From positions 1-13,119 of the forward strand of contig USNA01000007.1 in assembly GCA_900555955.1 (NCBI GenBank): a stretch of 13,119 nt of DNA, read 5' to 3'. Numbering within the stretch: position 1 is the stretch's first letter; every line of letters begins with the position of its first letter. Shown in pieces: positions 5,887 to 12,939 of the stretch. Made by a program: the position numbers and the translations under genes. The notes under the pieces are model-generated. The model had not been told where the DNA came from, did no database searches, and saw only the letters and a list, made by a program, of their open reading frames with translations. This DNA comes from an uncultured Collinsella sp. (GTDB taxonomy: Bacteria; Actinomycetota; Coriobacteriia; Coriobacteriales; Coriobacteriaceae).

Positions 5887-6900
5887 TTATCGATTCTCAA
5901 TTGACCCGATGTTTTTGAGCTCGATGGAGATGAGGCCGTTGGGCTCGTTGACGAACTCGATATACTCGGAGTTTGAACCCATCTCGGCCGGGAAGCTGAT
6001 CTCGATGCCCGTGTCGGTACGAATCTTGTGATTGCGCACGGCCGCGCGTTCGACCTGCTTGCGCTCCACGGGCACGCGCTCAGGCACCTTCTCCTCGGTC
6101 AGTGCCGCGCGCACGCTCTCCTTGATAACCGGTTCGTCCTCAAAGACCTCATCGACGATATCCCAAGGCGGCAGCTCCTCGTCATCCTCAACCTTCTCGG
6201 CAACGGCAGCCTTAACCTTAGCGAGCGCTACAGCCGTGTTGGCACCGTGCTCCTCGGCGACTTCCTCGACCACACGCGTCACGGTGTCGATGACCTCCTT
6301 GCCCGATACGCCCGTGTCGCACTGCAGCAAGCCATCGGGGATAAGCATACGGTCCTCGCCGGCAATCTTGCGCTTCTTGTCCACGTAGCCGATCTCCATG
6401 GTGCTTGCGCGCACGATGGCATAGCTCGGCACCTTTTGCGAGGGGTTCGGCAGAATGGCGTAGTGGCGCGCGATGTCGTTGCGCACCTCCCCCTCCTCGC
6501 GGCCCACTTCGTGCATAAAAGCCTGCTTGGAGCCCAGCAGCATCACGGCAAACCAGCGGGCATCCTCATCGTCGTCAAAATCGGCCACGAGCACGTCGGT
6601 GGACTCGGCTTTCTCGGCTTTGGTGAGCTCGGAAGAGATAAACTCCGCAATCTGCTGCGACAGGTCAACGAACTCGCGCTCGCCAAAGAAATAGCCCTTG
6701 AGCTCGCCGCCAAACGCAGAGTTCTCGGCAAACGTGGCGCGTTTATTGTCGGCCGAGGTGCGTGCACGGCGCAGATGCGTGGTTACGAAATTGCGCACGG
6801 TACGGCTTTCGGTATCGAGCTCGCGCTGGCTCATAACGTTGACGGCAGAGTCAAAGTCCAGGATATGCAGAATCGCGTGATTGATTTTCATATACGGCAT
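5887..6900 (-). CDS. NA37 (YejK/NdpA) family nucleoid-associated protein
   Basis: This 337-residue protein matches the NA37 family (PF04245), related to the E. coli spermidine nucleoid protein YejK. Members bind DNA or the nucleoid; the precise role is unsettled. The N-terminus has the typical KINHAILHILDFDS. The middle has ILPNPSQKVPSYAIV and the acidic GEDRMLIPDGLLQC. The C-terminus has the family signature TDTGIEISFPAEM with EYIEFVNEPNGLISIELKNIG. Length fits the family. A second start at 6891 (MKINH) is possible and better resembles relatives, with a weak GGA nine bases upstream; the difference is three residues. A -10-like TATACT (complement of 6930-6935) lies about 30 bases upstream, but no good -35 is seen. 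It is convergent with the dap operon and is not part of the lysine pathway. Confidence 0.88.
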   Translation of the reverse strand: MPYMKINHAILHILDFDSAVNVMSQRELDTESRTVRNFVTTHLRRARTSADNKRATFAENSAFGGELKGYFFGEREFVDLSQQIAEFISSELTKAEKAESTDVLVADFDDDEDARWFAVMLLGSKQAFMHEVGREEGEVRNDIARHYAILPNPSQKVPSYAIVRASTMEIGYVDKKRKIAGEDRMLIPDGLLQCDTGVSGKEVIDTVTRVVEEVAEEHGANTAVALAKVKAAVAEKVEDDEELPPWDIVDEVFEDEPVIKESVRAALTEEKVPERVPVERKQVERAAVRNHKIRTDTGIEISFPAEMGSNSEYIEFVNEPNGLISIELKNIGSIENR

Positions 6901-6965
6901 TCCGTTCTAGATCGATTTCGGCACGAACCAGTATAGCGGTCGAGCCCGCCCCAGGCGCATCGAAG

Positions 6966-7000
6966 ATTGGTGCATCGGGGACAGGTTGCTTTGCACCAAT
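6966..7000 (+). repeat. REP-like element, copy A
   Basis: ATTGGTGCA (6966-6974) and TGCACCAAT (6992-7000) form a perfect nine-base inverted repeat around a 17-base loop containing GGGGACAGG (6977-6985). It ends two bases before the stop codon of the gene at 7003-8163. Two related copies lie at that gene's other end. There is no T run, so it is not a standard terminator, though it could stabilise a transcript end. Confidence 0.75.
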
Positions 7001-7002
7001 GG

Positions 7003-8163
7003 CTAGCGCAGGAGCTCGGACTGCCAAGACTCGAGCTGTTCTGCCAAACTCTTGCCGGCGGCGGGCATGTCGATCTGGGGTCGTTTGGGCAGCAGCGCAC
7101 ACTTAAGAATTGCCACGATGGTCTGCGAGACAAAGCGTCGCGTATCCTTGTCAAACCCTTGCGCAGCCTGGAGCATCACGGGCAGGCTCTCGCGCAGATT
7201 CCCAGCGATATCCGCAAACCGCTCAGCACCCGTAGCCTCAAACACGGAGAACAACGCATCTACAAAACGCTCGCGCTCGCTAGGCGAAACTGCAAGCAGC
7301 ATCTCGCGAATGGAGCCATCAACGTATCGAGCACCGGCGGACAGGCGCTCACAGTACACGAAGTCGCGACCATCAACCACCCAGCTAAAGGGATTGTGCT
7401 GCAGCAGACTGAACTCGGTGCTCTCAACGATGGCATAGTCCTCCTGCGTCTCGAACATCATGCCAAAGATCGACGACCGAGGTAGCGTCTTGTCGATTCG
7501 ACCGGAAAGATCGGCAAAGGCGTTGCCGTTCAGAAACTCCTCGACGAAACCCGGACCATCATGGGAATACGCCCGTTCGATTCGCGCACGGGCGACATCG
7601 GAGCACATCGCCGCACCGTACACCGCAAGGTTTCCACCCTTGGAATGACCTCCGCACAAAAGCGGCCCGTCAATCGCATCCGCCGCCTCGTCCACATAAC
7701 GCGCCGCGGATTCCTGGGCCGGCACAGGATACCGGAACGCCATGTTAAAGTCCTCTTTCCAGCCCACAATCGTGCTGTCGGTCCCCCGGAAGGAAAGATA
7801 GCTAAACCCCGCCGGAAACCGGAACGCCATGGCTGCAAACTGCTCTGTCGCCACCACATCGCTCACGGCACGATAGCCGCAAACGTGCACGCCACGGTAG
7901 CGAGGGCTTGCTGCCACGGCCTCCAACAAGGCCCTGCTGCCCTCCGGGTCCCACAAGTCGCCAACCATGTCCCGGTAGCACTCGGCACGCAGCAGCTCGC
8001 GTACGTCTAGGCCCTGCCAGTTCGTCAGCTCCGCCATATCACCCGGCAAACGCAAATAGGACAACCACGCAAAGACCAGACTGTCCACCGCGCAGAACGG
8101 CCGCTCATCAAACGAGTCAAAGGCCGTCTGGGCATAGGTCAAAAAGTTATGCGAATCAGACAT
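7003..8163 (-). CDS. Mbeg1-like (DUF2974) alpha/beta hydrolase
   Basis: This 386-residue protein looks like the Mbeg1-like or DUF2974 group of lipase-like alpha/beta hydrolases. FRGTD (125-129) resembles the oxyanion strand of class 3 lipases. GHSKGG (172-177) is the nucleophile elbow with Ser174, and SHDGPGF (200-206) probably carries the acidic residue. No signal peptide or membrane helix is evident, so it is likely cytoplasmic. Substrate is unknown; family members are annotated by fold only. The ATG at 8163 has GGGAGGG upstream with a short spacer. It runs in the same direction as ldh but a terminator and two repeat copies separate them, so its promoter must lie inside or next to those repeats, or it relies on read-through. 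The gene is bracketed on both sides by the same repeat family, which hints at insertion as a cassette. Confidence 0.82.
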   Translation of the reverse strand: MSDSHNFLTYAQTAFDSFDERPFCAVDSLVFAWLSYLRLPGDMAELTNWQGLDVRELLRAECYRDMVGDLWDPEGSRALLEAVAASPRYRGVHVCGYRAVSDVVATEQFAAMAFRFPAGFSYLSFRGTDSTIVGWKEDFNMAFRYPVPAQESAARYVDEAADAIDGPLLCGGHSKGGNLAVYGAAMCSDVARARIERAYSHDGPGFVEEFLNGNAFADLSGRIDKTLPRSSIFGMMFETQEDYAIVESTEFSLLQHNPFSWVVDGRDFVYCERLSAGARYVDGSIREMLLAVSPSERERFVDALFSVFEATGAERFADIAGNLRESLPVMLQAAQGFDKDTRRFVSQTIVAILKCALLPKRPQIDMPAAGKSLAEQLESWQSELLR

Positions 8164-8180
8164 GACCCTCCCATCAACAA

Positions 8181-8212
8181 TGGTGCAAAGGGGACAGGAT
8201 GGTTTTGCACCG
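8181..8212 (+). repeat. REP-like element, copy B
   Basis: GGTGCAAA (8182-8189) and TTTGCACC (8204-8211) form a perfect inverted repeat around GGGGACAGG (8190-8198). This is the same design as copy A at 6966-7000. It lies 17 bases upstream of the hydrolase start codon, in that gene's 5' leader. Confidence 0.75.
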
Positions 8213-8224
8213 ATTGCACCTCAT

Positions 8225-8257
8225 TTGATGCAAACAAACCTGTCCCCAATGCACCAA
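8225..8257 (-). repeat. REP-like element, copy C, inverted relative to B
   Basis: On the minus strand TTGGTGCA (complement of 8250-8257), GGGGACAGG (complement of 8239-8247) and TGCATCAA (complement of 8225-8232) reproduce the element with one mismatch in the end repeat. Together B and C form a head-to-head pair in which GGGGACAGG at 8190-8198 and CCTGTCCCC at 8239-8247 are perfect inverted repeats, like paired REP units. Confidence 0.7.
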
Positions 8258-8291
8258 AAAGGCGCCCGGGTCACATGAATCCGGGCGCCTT
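8256..8291 (-). terminator. Intrinsic terminator of ldh
   Basis: AAGGCGCCCGG (8259-8269) pairs with CCGGGCGCCTT (8281-8291) over eleven base pairs with an 11-base loop. Read on the minus strand the stem ends in TTTTT (complement of 8256-8260). It lies 32 bases after the ldh stop codon and overlaps the edge of repeat copy C. Confidence 0.9.
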
Positions 8292-8322
8292 CATTGTAGC
8301 TTTTCGCTCTAGCGAGCTTGAT

Positions 8323-9273
8323 TTAGCAGGAGAAGTCGACGCTGTCGATGATGTCCTTAAGGGCCTTTGCAGAGACGGTGAGCTCATGCTGCTCGTCATC
8401 GTTCAGCGGCACGGGAACGCGGCAAACGACGCCGTCGCGGCCAACGACCGTCGGCATGGAGATGGCCAGATCGGACAGGCCGTACTCGCCCACCATGAGC
8501 GAGGAGACAGGCAGAACGGTCTGCTCATCGCGCATGACGGCAGTGCAGATGCGCTTGACGGCCATAGCGACACCGTAGTAGGTGGCGTGCTTCTTCTCGA
8601 TGATGGTGTAGGCGGAGTTCTTGACGTCCTCGGCGATGCGCTTCTCGGCAGCCTCATGCTCCAGGTGGCCGTGAAGCTCACAGAAGGTGTTCAGCGGCAC
8701 GCCGGCAACCTGAGCGCTGGACCAAGCGACGAACTCGGAGTCACCGTGCTCGCCCATGACGTAGGCCTGGACATCGCGCGGGTCAACCTCGACGTGAGCG
8801 CCGAGCATCTGCTGCAGACGGCCGGTGTCGAGCACGGTGCCGGAGCCGATGACATGGCCCTCGGGCAGACCGGACATCTTGATGGCGGCGTAGGTCAGAA
8901 CGTCGACCGGGTTGGAGACAATTAGCAGAATGCCGTCGAAGCCAGACTTCTTAATCTCGGGAATAATGGACTTAAAGATGCTGACGTTCTTATTGACCAG
9001 GTCCAGGCGGGTCTCACCGGGCTTCTGGGCAGCGCCAGCGGTGACGACGATCATGGCGGCGTCGGCGACATCGGAATAATCGCCGGCATAGATCTTCATC
9101 GGCTCGGCAAACGTCATGCCGTGCGCGATATCCAGAGCCTCACCCTCGGCGCGGTTCTTGTCCACGTCGATAAGGACCATCTCGGAGAACAGACCGCTCT
9201 GCATCAACGCGAACGCCGAAGACGAACCGACGAAACCGCAGCCGACAATAGCGACCTTCTTCTCGTTAACCAT
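8323..9273 (-). CDS. ldh: L-lactate dehydrogenase
   Basis: This 316-residue enzyme interconverts pyruvate and L-lactate with NADH, regenerating NAD+ in fermentation. The Rossmann motif GCGFVG spans 11-16, and Asp36 in VLIDVD selects NAD over NADP. Gln83 in AAQKPGETR marks lactate rather than malate dehydrogenase; Arg89 binds substrate. SNPVDVLTY (120-128), Arg152 in DTGRLQQ and the catalytic His176 in GEHGDSE complete the active site. The start at 9273 has GGGAG six bases upstream; extending the frame to 9351 would add 26 residues with no family likeness and cross a leader hairpin. It appears to be a single-gene unit with its own terminator and a structured leader. The NAD synthetase nearby on the same strand is a thematic neighbour rather than an operon partner. 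Confidence 0.96.
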   Translation of the reverse strand: MVNEKKVAIVGCGFVGSSSAFALMQSGLFSEMVLIDVDKNRAEGEALDIAHGMTFAEPMKIYAGDYSDVADAAMIVVTAGAAQKPGETRLDLVNKNVSIFKSIIPEIKKSGFDGILLIVSNPVDVLTYAAIKMSGLPEGHVIGSGTVLDTGRLQQMLGAHVEVDPRDVQAYVMGEHGDSEFVAWSSAQVAGVPLNTFCELHGHLEHEAAEKRIAEDVKNSAYTIIEKKHATYYGVAMAVKRICTAVMRDEQTVLPVSSLMVGEYGLSDLAISMPTVVGRDGVVCRVPVPLNDDEQHELTVSAKALKDIIDSVDFSC

Positions 9274-9299
9274 TAGAAACTCCCATCTCTCTCCACAAA

Positions 9300-9330
9300 C
9301 AAGCCGCCCGGGAACGACCCGAGCGGCTTG
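9300..9330 (-). promoter_or_regulatory. Hairpin in the ldh leader, possible attenuator
   Basis: CAAGCCGC (9300-9307) pairs with GCGGCTTG (9323-9330), and after a C-A mismatch CGGG pairs with CCCG, leaving the loop AACGA. Read on the minus strand the hairpin is followed by only TTT and then the ribosome site region, 27 bases before the start codon. It could be a weak attenuator or an RNA-stabilising stem in the 5' untranslated region. It is too far from the upstream aminotransferase (stop at 9475) to be its obvious terminator. Confidence 0.5.
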
Positions 9331-9405
9331 CCGTAATCCCAATACATCCAATCGGGACTTTGATTATGCTCCTATTCGCAGCCAAATATCGACCGTTTAC
9401 CGAAA

Positions 9406-9429
9406 TTATTTGCAGAATTCGTAAAATAA
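9406..9429. promoter_or_regulatory. 24-base near-palindrome upstream of ldh, possible operator
   Basis: TTATTT-GCA-GAATTC-GTA-AAATAA reads symmetrically except for the two three-base spacers. It sits about 133 bases upstream of the ldh start. A -10-like CATAAT (complement of 9363-9368) lies between the two, without a good -35. The symmetry and AT-rich flanks suggest a dimeric regulator site. It does not match the Rex consensus as I know it, so I assign no regulator. Confidence 0.4.
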
Positions 9430-9474
9430 CTGCACGAAATCGGTTTCGAGCTATTGACGAGCCGAAATAGCTTT

Positions 9475-10638
9475 CTAATACAGACCCGCTTCGCGGATGG
9501 CCTCGACAGCCAAAGCGATCTGGTCGGGCGGCAAAACCAGCGCCATACGCACGTGCCCCTCGCCCGAAGGACCAAAGCTCGCGCCCGGCGTCACCACAAC
9601 ACCGGCCTTCTCCATGAGCTCCTCGCAAAACGCCATGGAATCGGTGCGACCACCGGGAAGCTTGGCCCACACAAACATGGAGCCATGCGCGTTGGGACGC
9701 TCCCAGCCCAGGCCCTCAAGACCGTCGCACAGGGCATCGCGACGCTCCTGGTACTTCAGACGCTGCGCCTCGACCTCATCACGCGGACCGTTCAGGCAGG
9801 CGATAGCAGCCTTCTGGATCGGGAAGAACATACCGAAGTCGATCTGGCCGCGTAGCTTGGCAAAGGCAGAGACCACGTCCTCGCGGCCGACCAAAAAGCC
9901 GATGCGAGCACCGGTGACGTTAAACGACTTGGAGAGCGAGAAGAACTCAACGCCCACCTCGAGCGCGCCGGGATACTGCAAGAAGCTGCCGCCCGGCTCG
10001 CCGTCGAACACGATGTCCGAGTATGCGTTGTCGTGAACGATCAGCAGGTCGTGCTCGCGGGCAAAAGCGATGATCTCCTCGTAGATCTCGGGCGTGCCCA
10101 CCGAGCCCACCGGGTTGGCGGGCAGCGACACGATCATATACTTGGCGCGGTCGGCCACCTCGGGATCGATGCCCGCCACATAGGGCAGGTAATTGTGCTC
10201 GGCAACCAGCGGATAGTACTCGAGCTTGGCATCGGCGATCTTGGCACCCGCCTCAAAGACCGGATAGCACGGATCGGGAACCAAAATGGTGTCACCCGGA
10301 TCGAGCAGGGCCAGGCCCAAATGGCCCACGCCCTCCTGCGTGCCGTTGCACGACTGCACCATGGACGGCGTAATGCCGGAGACACCAAAGCGACGCTCAT
10401 AGTAATCGCACACGGCTTGCTTGAGTTCGGGCAGGTCGCGCAGGGCATACTTCCACATCTCGGGATCTTGGGCTGCTTGCGTGAGCGCCTCGACCACGTG
10501 GTCGTACGGCTTAAAGTCGGGCGTGCCCACGCTCATGTTGTAAATGGTCTTGCCCTGAGCCTTCAGCGCGAGCAGTTTGTTGTTGAGCGAGGCGAAGACC
10601 TCCGCGCCAAAGCGGTCGAGACGCTGCGATGCCTGCAT
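9475..10638 (-). CDS. Class I/II aminotransferase resembling LL-diaminopimelate aminotransferases
   Basis: This 387-residue PLP enzyme has fold type I. Visible motifs are SVGTPDFKPYDHVVEAL, the cofactor region NGTQEG, VPDPCYPVFEAGA, the family SLPANPVGS (usually YPNNPTG), HDNAYSDIVFDG with the PLP-binding Asp and Tyr, the PLP lysine in SLSKSFN, and TGARIGF with the carboxylate-binding Arg. Domain order and loops resemble LL-diaminopimelate aminotransferases of the COG0436 group more than aspartate aminotransferase. Candidate roles are transamination of N-acetyl-2-amino-6-oxopimelate after DapH, direct LL-DAP formation, or an unrelated amino acid. Sequence alone does not decide. The ATG at 10638 has AAAGG seven bases upstream; the longer frame to 10728 crosses a terminator hairpin and lacks family likeness. 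A terminator ends only 20 bases upstream, which suggests leader-controlled expression. Confidence 0.88.
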   Translation of the reverse strand: MQASQRLDRFGAEVFASLNNKLLALKAQGKTIYNMSVGTPDFKPYDHVVEALTQAAQDPEMWKYALRDLPELKQAVCDYYERRFGVSGITPSMVQSCNGTQEGVGHLGLALLDPGDTILVPDPCYPVFEAGAKIADAKLEYYPLVAEHNYLPYVAGIDPEVADRAKYMIVSLPANPVGSVGTPEIYEEIIAFAREHDLLIVHDNAYSDIVFDGEPGGSFLQYPGALEVGVEFFSLSKSFNVTGARIGFLVGREDVVSAFAKLRGQIDFGMFFPIQKAAIACLNGPRDEVEAQRLKYQERRDALCDGLEGLGWERPNAHGSMFVWAKLPGGRTDSMAFCEELMEKAGVVVTPGASFGPSGEGHVRMALVLPPDQIALAVEAIREAGLY

Positions 10639-10657
10639 GGTGCCACCTTTCGATATG

Positions 10658-10688
10658 AAAAACGCGGCGCTCCGACAAGAGCGCCGCG
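10658..10688 (-). terminator. Terminator after nadE and just before the aminotransferase, possible attenuator
   Basis: CGCGGCGCTC (10663-10672) pairs perfectly with GAGCGCCGCG (10679-10688) around the six-base loop CGACAA. On the minus strand TTTTT follows (complement of 10658-10662). It ends nadE transcripts, yet leaves only 20 bases before the aminotransferase ATG at 10638, too few for a separate promoter and leader. Confidence 0.85.
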
Positions 10689-10690
10689 CG

Positions 10691-10737
10691 ATACGGGCCA
10701 TCAGATTGCAAAAGTGTAACGCTTGCAACCCCCGTAT
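10691..10737 (-). promoter_or_regulatory. Nested inverted repeat and promoter candidate in the nadE-aminotransferase gap
   Basis: ATACGGG (10691-10697) and CCCGTAT (10731-10737) enclose two copies of the self-complementary TTGCAA (10706-10711 and 10723-10728). As minus-strand RNA this could fold into a two-step hairpin directly before the terminator. As DNA, TTGCAA (complement of 10723-10728) is 17 bases from TCTGAT (complement of 10700-10705), a possible promoter for the aminotransferase that would place the terminator in its leader. Confidence 0.45.
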
Positions 10738-10756
10738 TGGTTCAATTTAGCCAACC

Positions 10757-12736
10757 TTAGTCAATTGGATCGAGCGTGTCGATCTGCGCAAGCCACAGAC
10801 GCGAACTGGCGTCGCTCGGCATACGCCAATCGCCGCGCGGGCTGAGCGTCACCGAGCCCACCTTGGGACCATCGGGCAGGCAGCTGCGCTTAAACTGCTG
10901 GGCAAAGAAGCGACGATAGAACGTACGCAGCCACGTGTGGACGGTCTTGGCGTCGTAGACGCCCTCGAAGCTCTTGAGCGCCATGCGGTAGATTTTGCCC
11001 GGCTCAAAGCCAAAACGCAGCAGGTAGTAGAGGAAGTAGTCGTGCAGCTCGTACGGGCCCACCAAATCCTCAGTCTTCTGCGCAATTTCGCCATCGCCCG
11101 TGGGCGGCAGAAGCTCGGGGGATACCGGCGTATCGAGGATGTCGAGCAAGACCTCGGCAATACGCCCGCCAAAGACATCGGCGGCATAACGCACCAGATG
11201 GCGCACAAGCGTCTTGGGCACGCTCGCGTTGACGGCGTACATGCTCATGTGGTCGCCGTTATAGGTAGCCCAACCGAGCGCCAGCTCCGACAGGTCGCCC
11301 GTGCCGATGACAAAACCGCCAGCCTGGTTGGCCAGATCCATCAGAATCTGCGTACGCTCGCGGGCCTGGCTGTTCTCGTAGGTCACGTCCTGCACGGTCG
11401 GATCGTGCTCAATGTCCTTGAAGTGCTGCTCCACAGCCGCATGGATCGAAACCTCGCGGAAGCTCACACCCAGGTCGCGGGCAAGCGACTCAGCATTGGA
11501 CTTGGTGCGATGCGTCGTGCCAAAACCTGGCATGGAGACCGCCGTGATACCCGTGCGCGGCAGCCCCAGCACATCGAAGGCACGCACGGTCACAAGCAGT
11601 GCCAGCGTGGAGTCCAAGCCACCTGAAAGACCGATGACCGCAGCCTTGGTGCCCGTGTGGGCAAGGCGTGTCTTGAGGCCGGCGGTCTGCAGGTCGAGGA
11701 TGGTCTCGCAACGCTCGGCCAGGTCGCCATGGTCGGCCGGCACAAAGGGCGCGCGGGGGAAGACACGGTCGATGTCGAACGCATCGCGCAGGACAGGCTC
11801 TTTGGCCAGCACGCCCTCAAACGAAAATTCAACGGTCGTGACCTCCGGCGCATCGTCCGCGCGCGTCCACGTCGTCGAGCGACGGCGCTCGGCAACCAGG
11901 CGGTCAAGGTCAACGTCGGCGATGGCCATATCGCAGGTAAGCAGTTTGGTCGCGGCGAGCTTGGAGCCGTTTTCGTAGATAAGGTTCTCGCCCGCAAAGA
12001 CCATATCGGTCGTAGACTCGCCCTCGCTCGCATCCGCATAGGCATAGGCGCAGTACAGGCGCGCACTCTGATTGGAGATGAGACTGCGGCGATAGTCTGC
12101 CTTACCGATAATCTCATCTGAGGCCGACGGGTTGAGAATCACCGTCCCGCCGGCCACCGCCATCTCGGTCGAAGGGGGCGCCGGCACCCACAGGTCCTCA
12201 CAGACCTCAACGCCCAGCACCAGGTCCTCGGCACCTTCATCACAGCAGCGGTAGACAAGCCCCGAACCCAGCGAAACCGGACCCTGACCGGCAAACTCGA
12301 CCCACACGGGATCTGCGGGCGCCGGAGCAAACCAGCGACGCTCGTAGAACTCGCCATAGTTGGGCAGATACTTCTTGGCCGTAAGACCCAAAAGCTCACC
12401 CGCGCAGCACACGGCGGCGCAGTTGTAGATATTCTCGGCAACTGCAACGGGAAGGCCGATGGTAAAGACAATCGGCAGATCACGAGTCTCGTCGAGGATA
12501 TGTACCAGAGCGGCCTCACAGGCATGCAGCAGCGTGCGGTTATGGAACAGGTCGGCGGCGGTATAGCCGGTCAGGTTAAGCTCGGGCAGTACCAGCGCGC
12601 GAACGCCGCGCTCGGTAGCCTCGCGAACAGCCGCCAGCGCAACCTCGGCATTGCCCTCGACATCGGCCACGCGAATCCGCGGCGACGCCGCCGCCACACG
12701 CAAAAAGCCATCAGACTGAGAAAGGTGAAGATTCAT
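10757..12736 (-). CDS. nadE: Glutamine-dependent NAD+ synthetase
   Basis: This 659-residue two-domain enzyme makes NAD+ from nicotinate adenine dinucleotide, ATP and glutamine, the last step of NAD synthesis. The N-terminal nitrilase-like glutaminase domain (about 11-300) shows a Glu-Lys-Cys triad: Glu52 in LPELNLTGY, Lys121 or Lys122 in KKYLPNYGEFYE, and Cys179 in VEVCEDLW. The C-terminal synthetase domain (about 340-640) has the pyrophosphate loop SGGLDST (371-377) and the NAD synthetase signature TGDLSELALGW with NASVPKTLV. Length fits the large actinobacterial type (about 680 in Mycobacterium) rather than the short ammonia-dependent form. The ATG at 12736 has GGGAG seven bases upstream; a frame extending to 12763 has no ribosome site. 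A -10-like TACAAT (complement of 12785-12790) lies about 50 bases upstream with a poor -35. It makes cofactor used by lactate dehydrogenase and DapB, but that link is general. Confidence 0.95.
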   Translation of the reverse strand: MNLHLSQSDGFLRVAAASPRIRVADVEGNAEVALAAVREATERGVRALVLPELNLTGYTAADLFHNRTLLHACEAALVHILDETRDLPIVFTIGLPVAVAENIYNCAAVCCAGELLGLTAKKYLPNYGEFYERRWFAPAPADPVWVEFAGQGPVSLGSGLVYRCCDEGAEDLVLGVEVCEDLWVPAPPSTEMAVAGGTVILNPSASDEIIGKADYRRSLISNQSARLYCAYAYADASEGESTTDMVFAGENLIYENGSKLAATKLLTCDMAIADVDLDRLVAERRRSTTWTRADDAPEVTTVEFSFEGVLAKEPVLRDAFDIDRVFPRAPFVPADHGDLAERCETILDLQTAGLKTRLAHTGTKAAVIGLSGGLDSTLALLVTVRAFDVLGLPRTGITAVSMPGFGTTHRTKSNAESLARDLGVSFREVSIHAAVEQHFKDIEHDPTVQDVTYENSQARERTQILMDLANQAGGFVIGTGDLSELALGWATYNGDHMSMYAVNASVPKTLVRHLVRYAADVFGGRIAEVLLDILDTPVSPELLPPTGDGEIAQKTEDLVGPYELHDYFLYYLLRFGFEPGKIYRMALKSFEGVYDAKTVHTWLRTFYRRFFAQQFKRSCLPDGPKVGSVTLSPRGDWRMPSDASSRLWLAQIDTLDPID

Positions 12737-12817
12737 AAGAATGCTCCCGTGCGTAGACGCCATTCACAACAATTAGCAAGCCCTATTGTAGTTCAACCGC
12801 CGGGTGTAACCGCATCC

Positions 12818-12830
12818 CACCAACTTGGTG
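12818..12830. promoter_or_regulatory. 13-base palindrome between divergent genes
   Basis: CACCAA-C-TTGGTG is a perfect six-base inverted repeat with a single central base, in the 203-base gap between nadE (minus) and the gene starting at 12940 (plus). It could be an operator for either. No matching second copy is seen nearby, and such a short palindrome can occur by chance. I see no convincing plus-strand promoter hexamers in this gap. Confidence 0.3.
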
Positions 12831-12939
12831 AGCAATTGATGAGTTGATGGTATCTGTTAAATGTCACGTACGATTCACATCTGGTGGGTACCCTGATGGC
12901 TACATGAGACGAAGCAGATTTACACCGGGAGGGTCCCGC

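Noticed and set aside
6028..6936. Plus-strand open frame of 302 codons opposite the NA37 gene
   Set aside because: The minus strand matches NA37 signatures at both ends; the plus-strand product is His/Leu-rich with no family likeness.
6966..8257. CRISPR-like array from the repeated GGGGACAGG motif
   Set aside because: Only three copies exist, in mixed orientation and at gene ends, with no regular spacing or cas genes.
9274..9351. Longer N-terminus for lactate dehydrogenase
   Set aside because: The extra 26 residues have no family likeness and cross a leader hairpin, while the start at 9273 has a good ribosome site.
10639..10728. Longer N-terminus for the aminotransferase
   Set aside because: It would translate through a perfect terminator hairpin; AAAGG before 10638 supports the shorter form.
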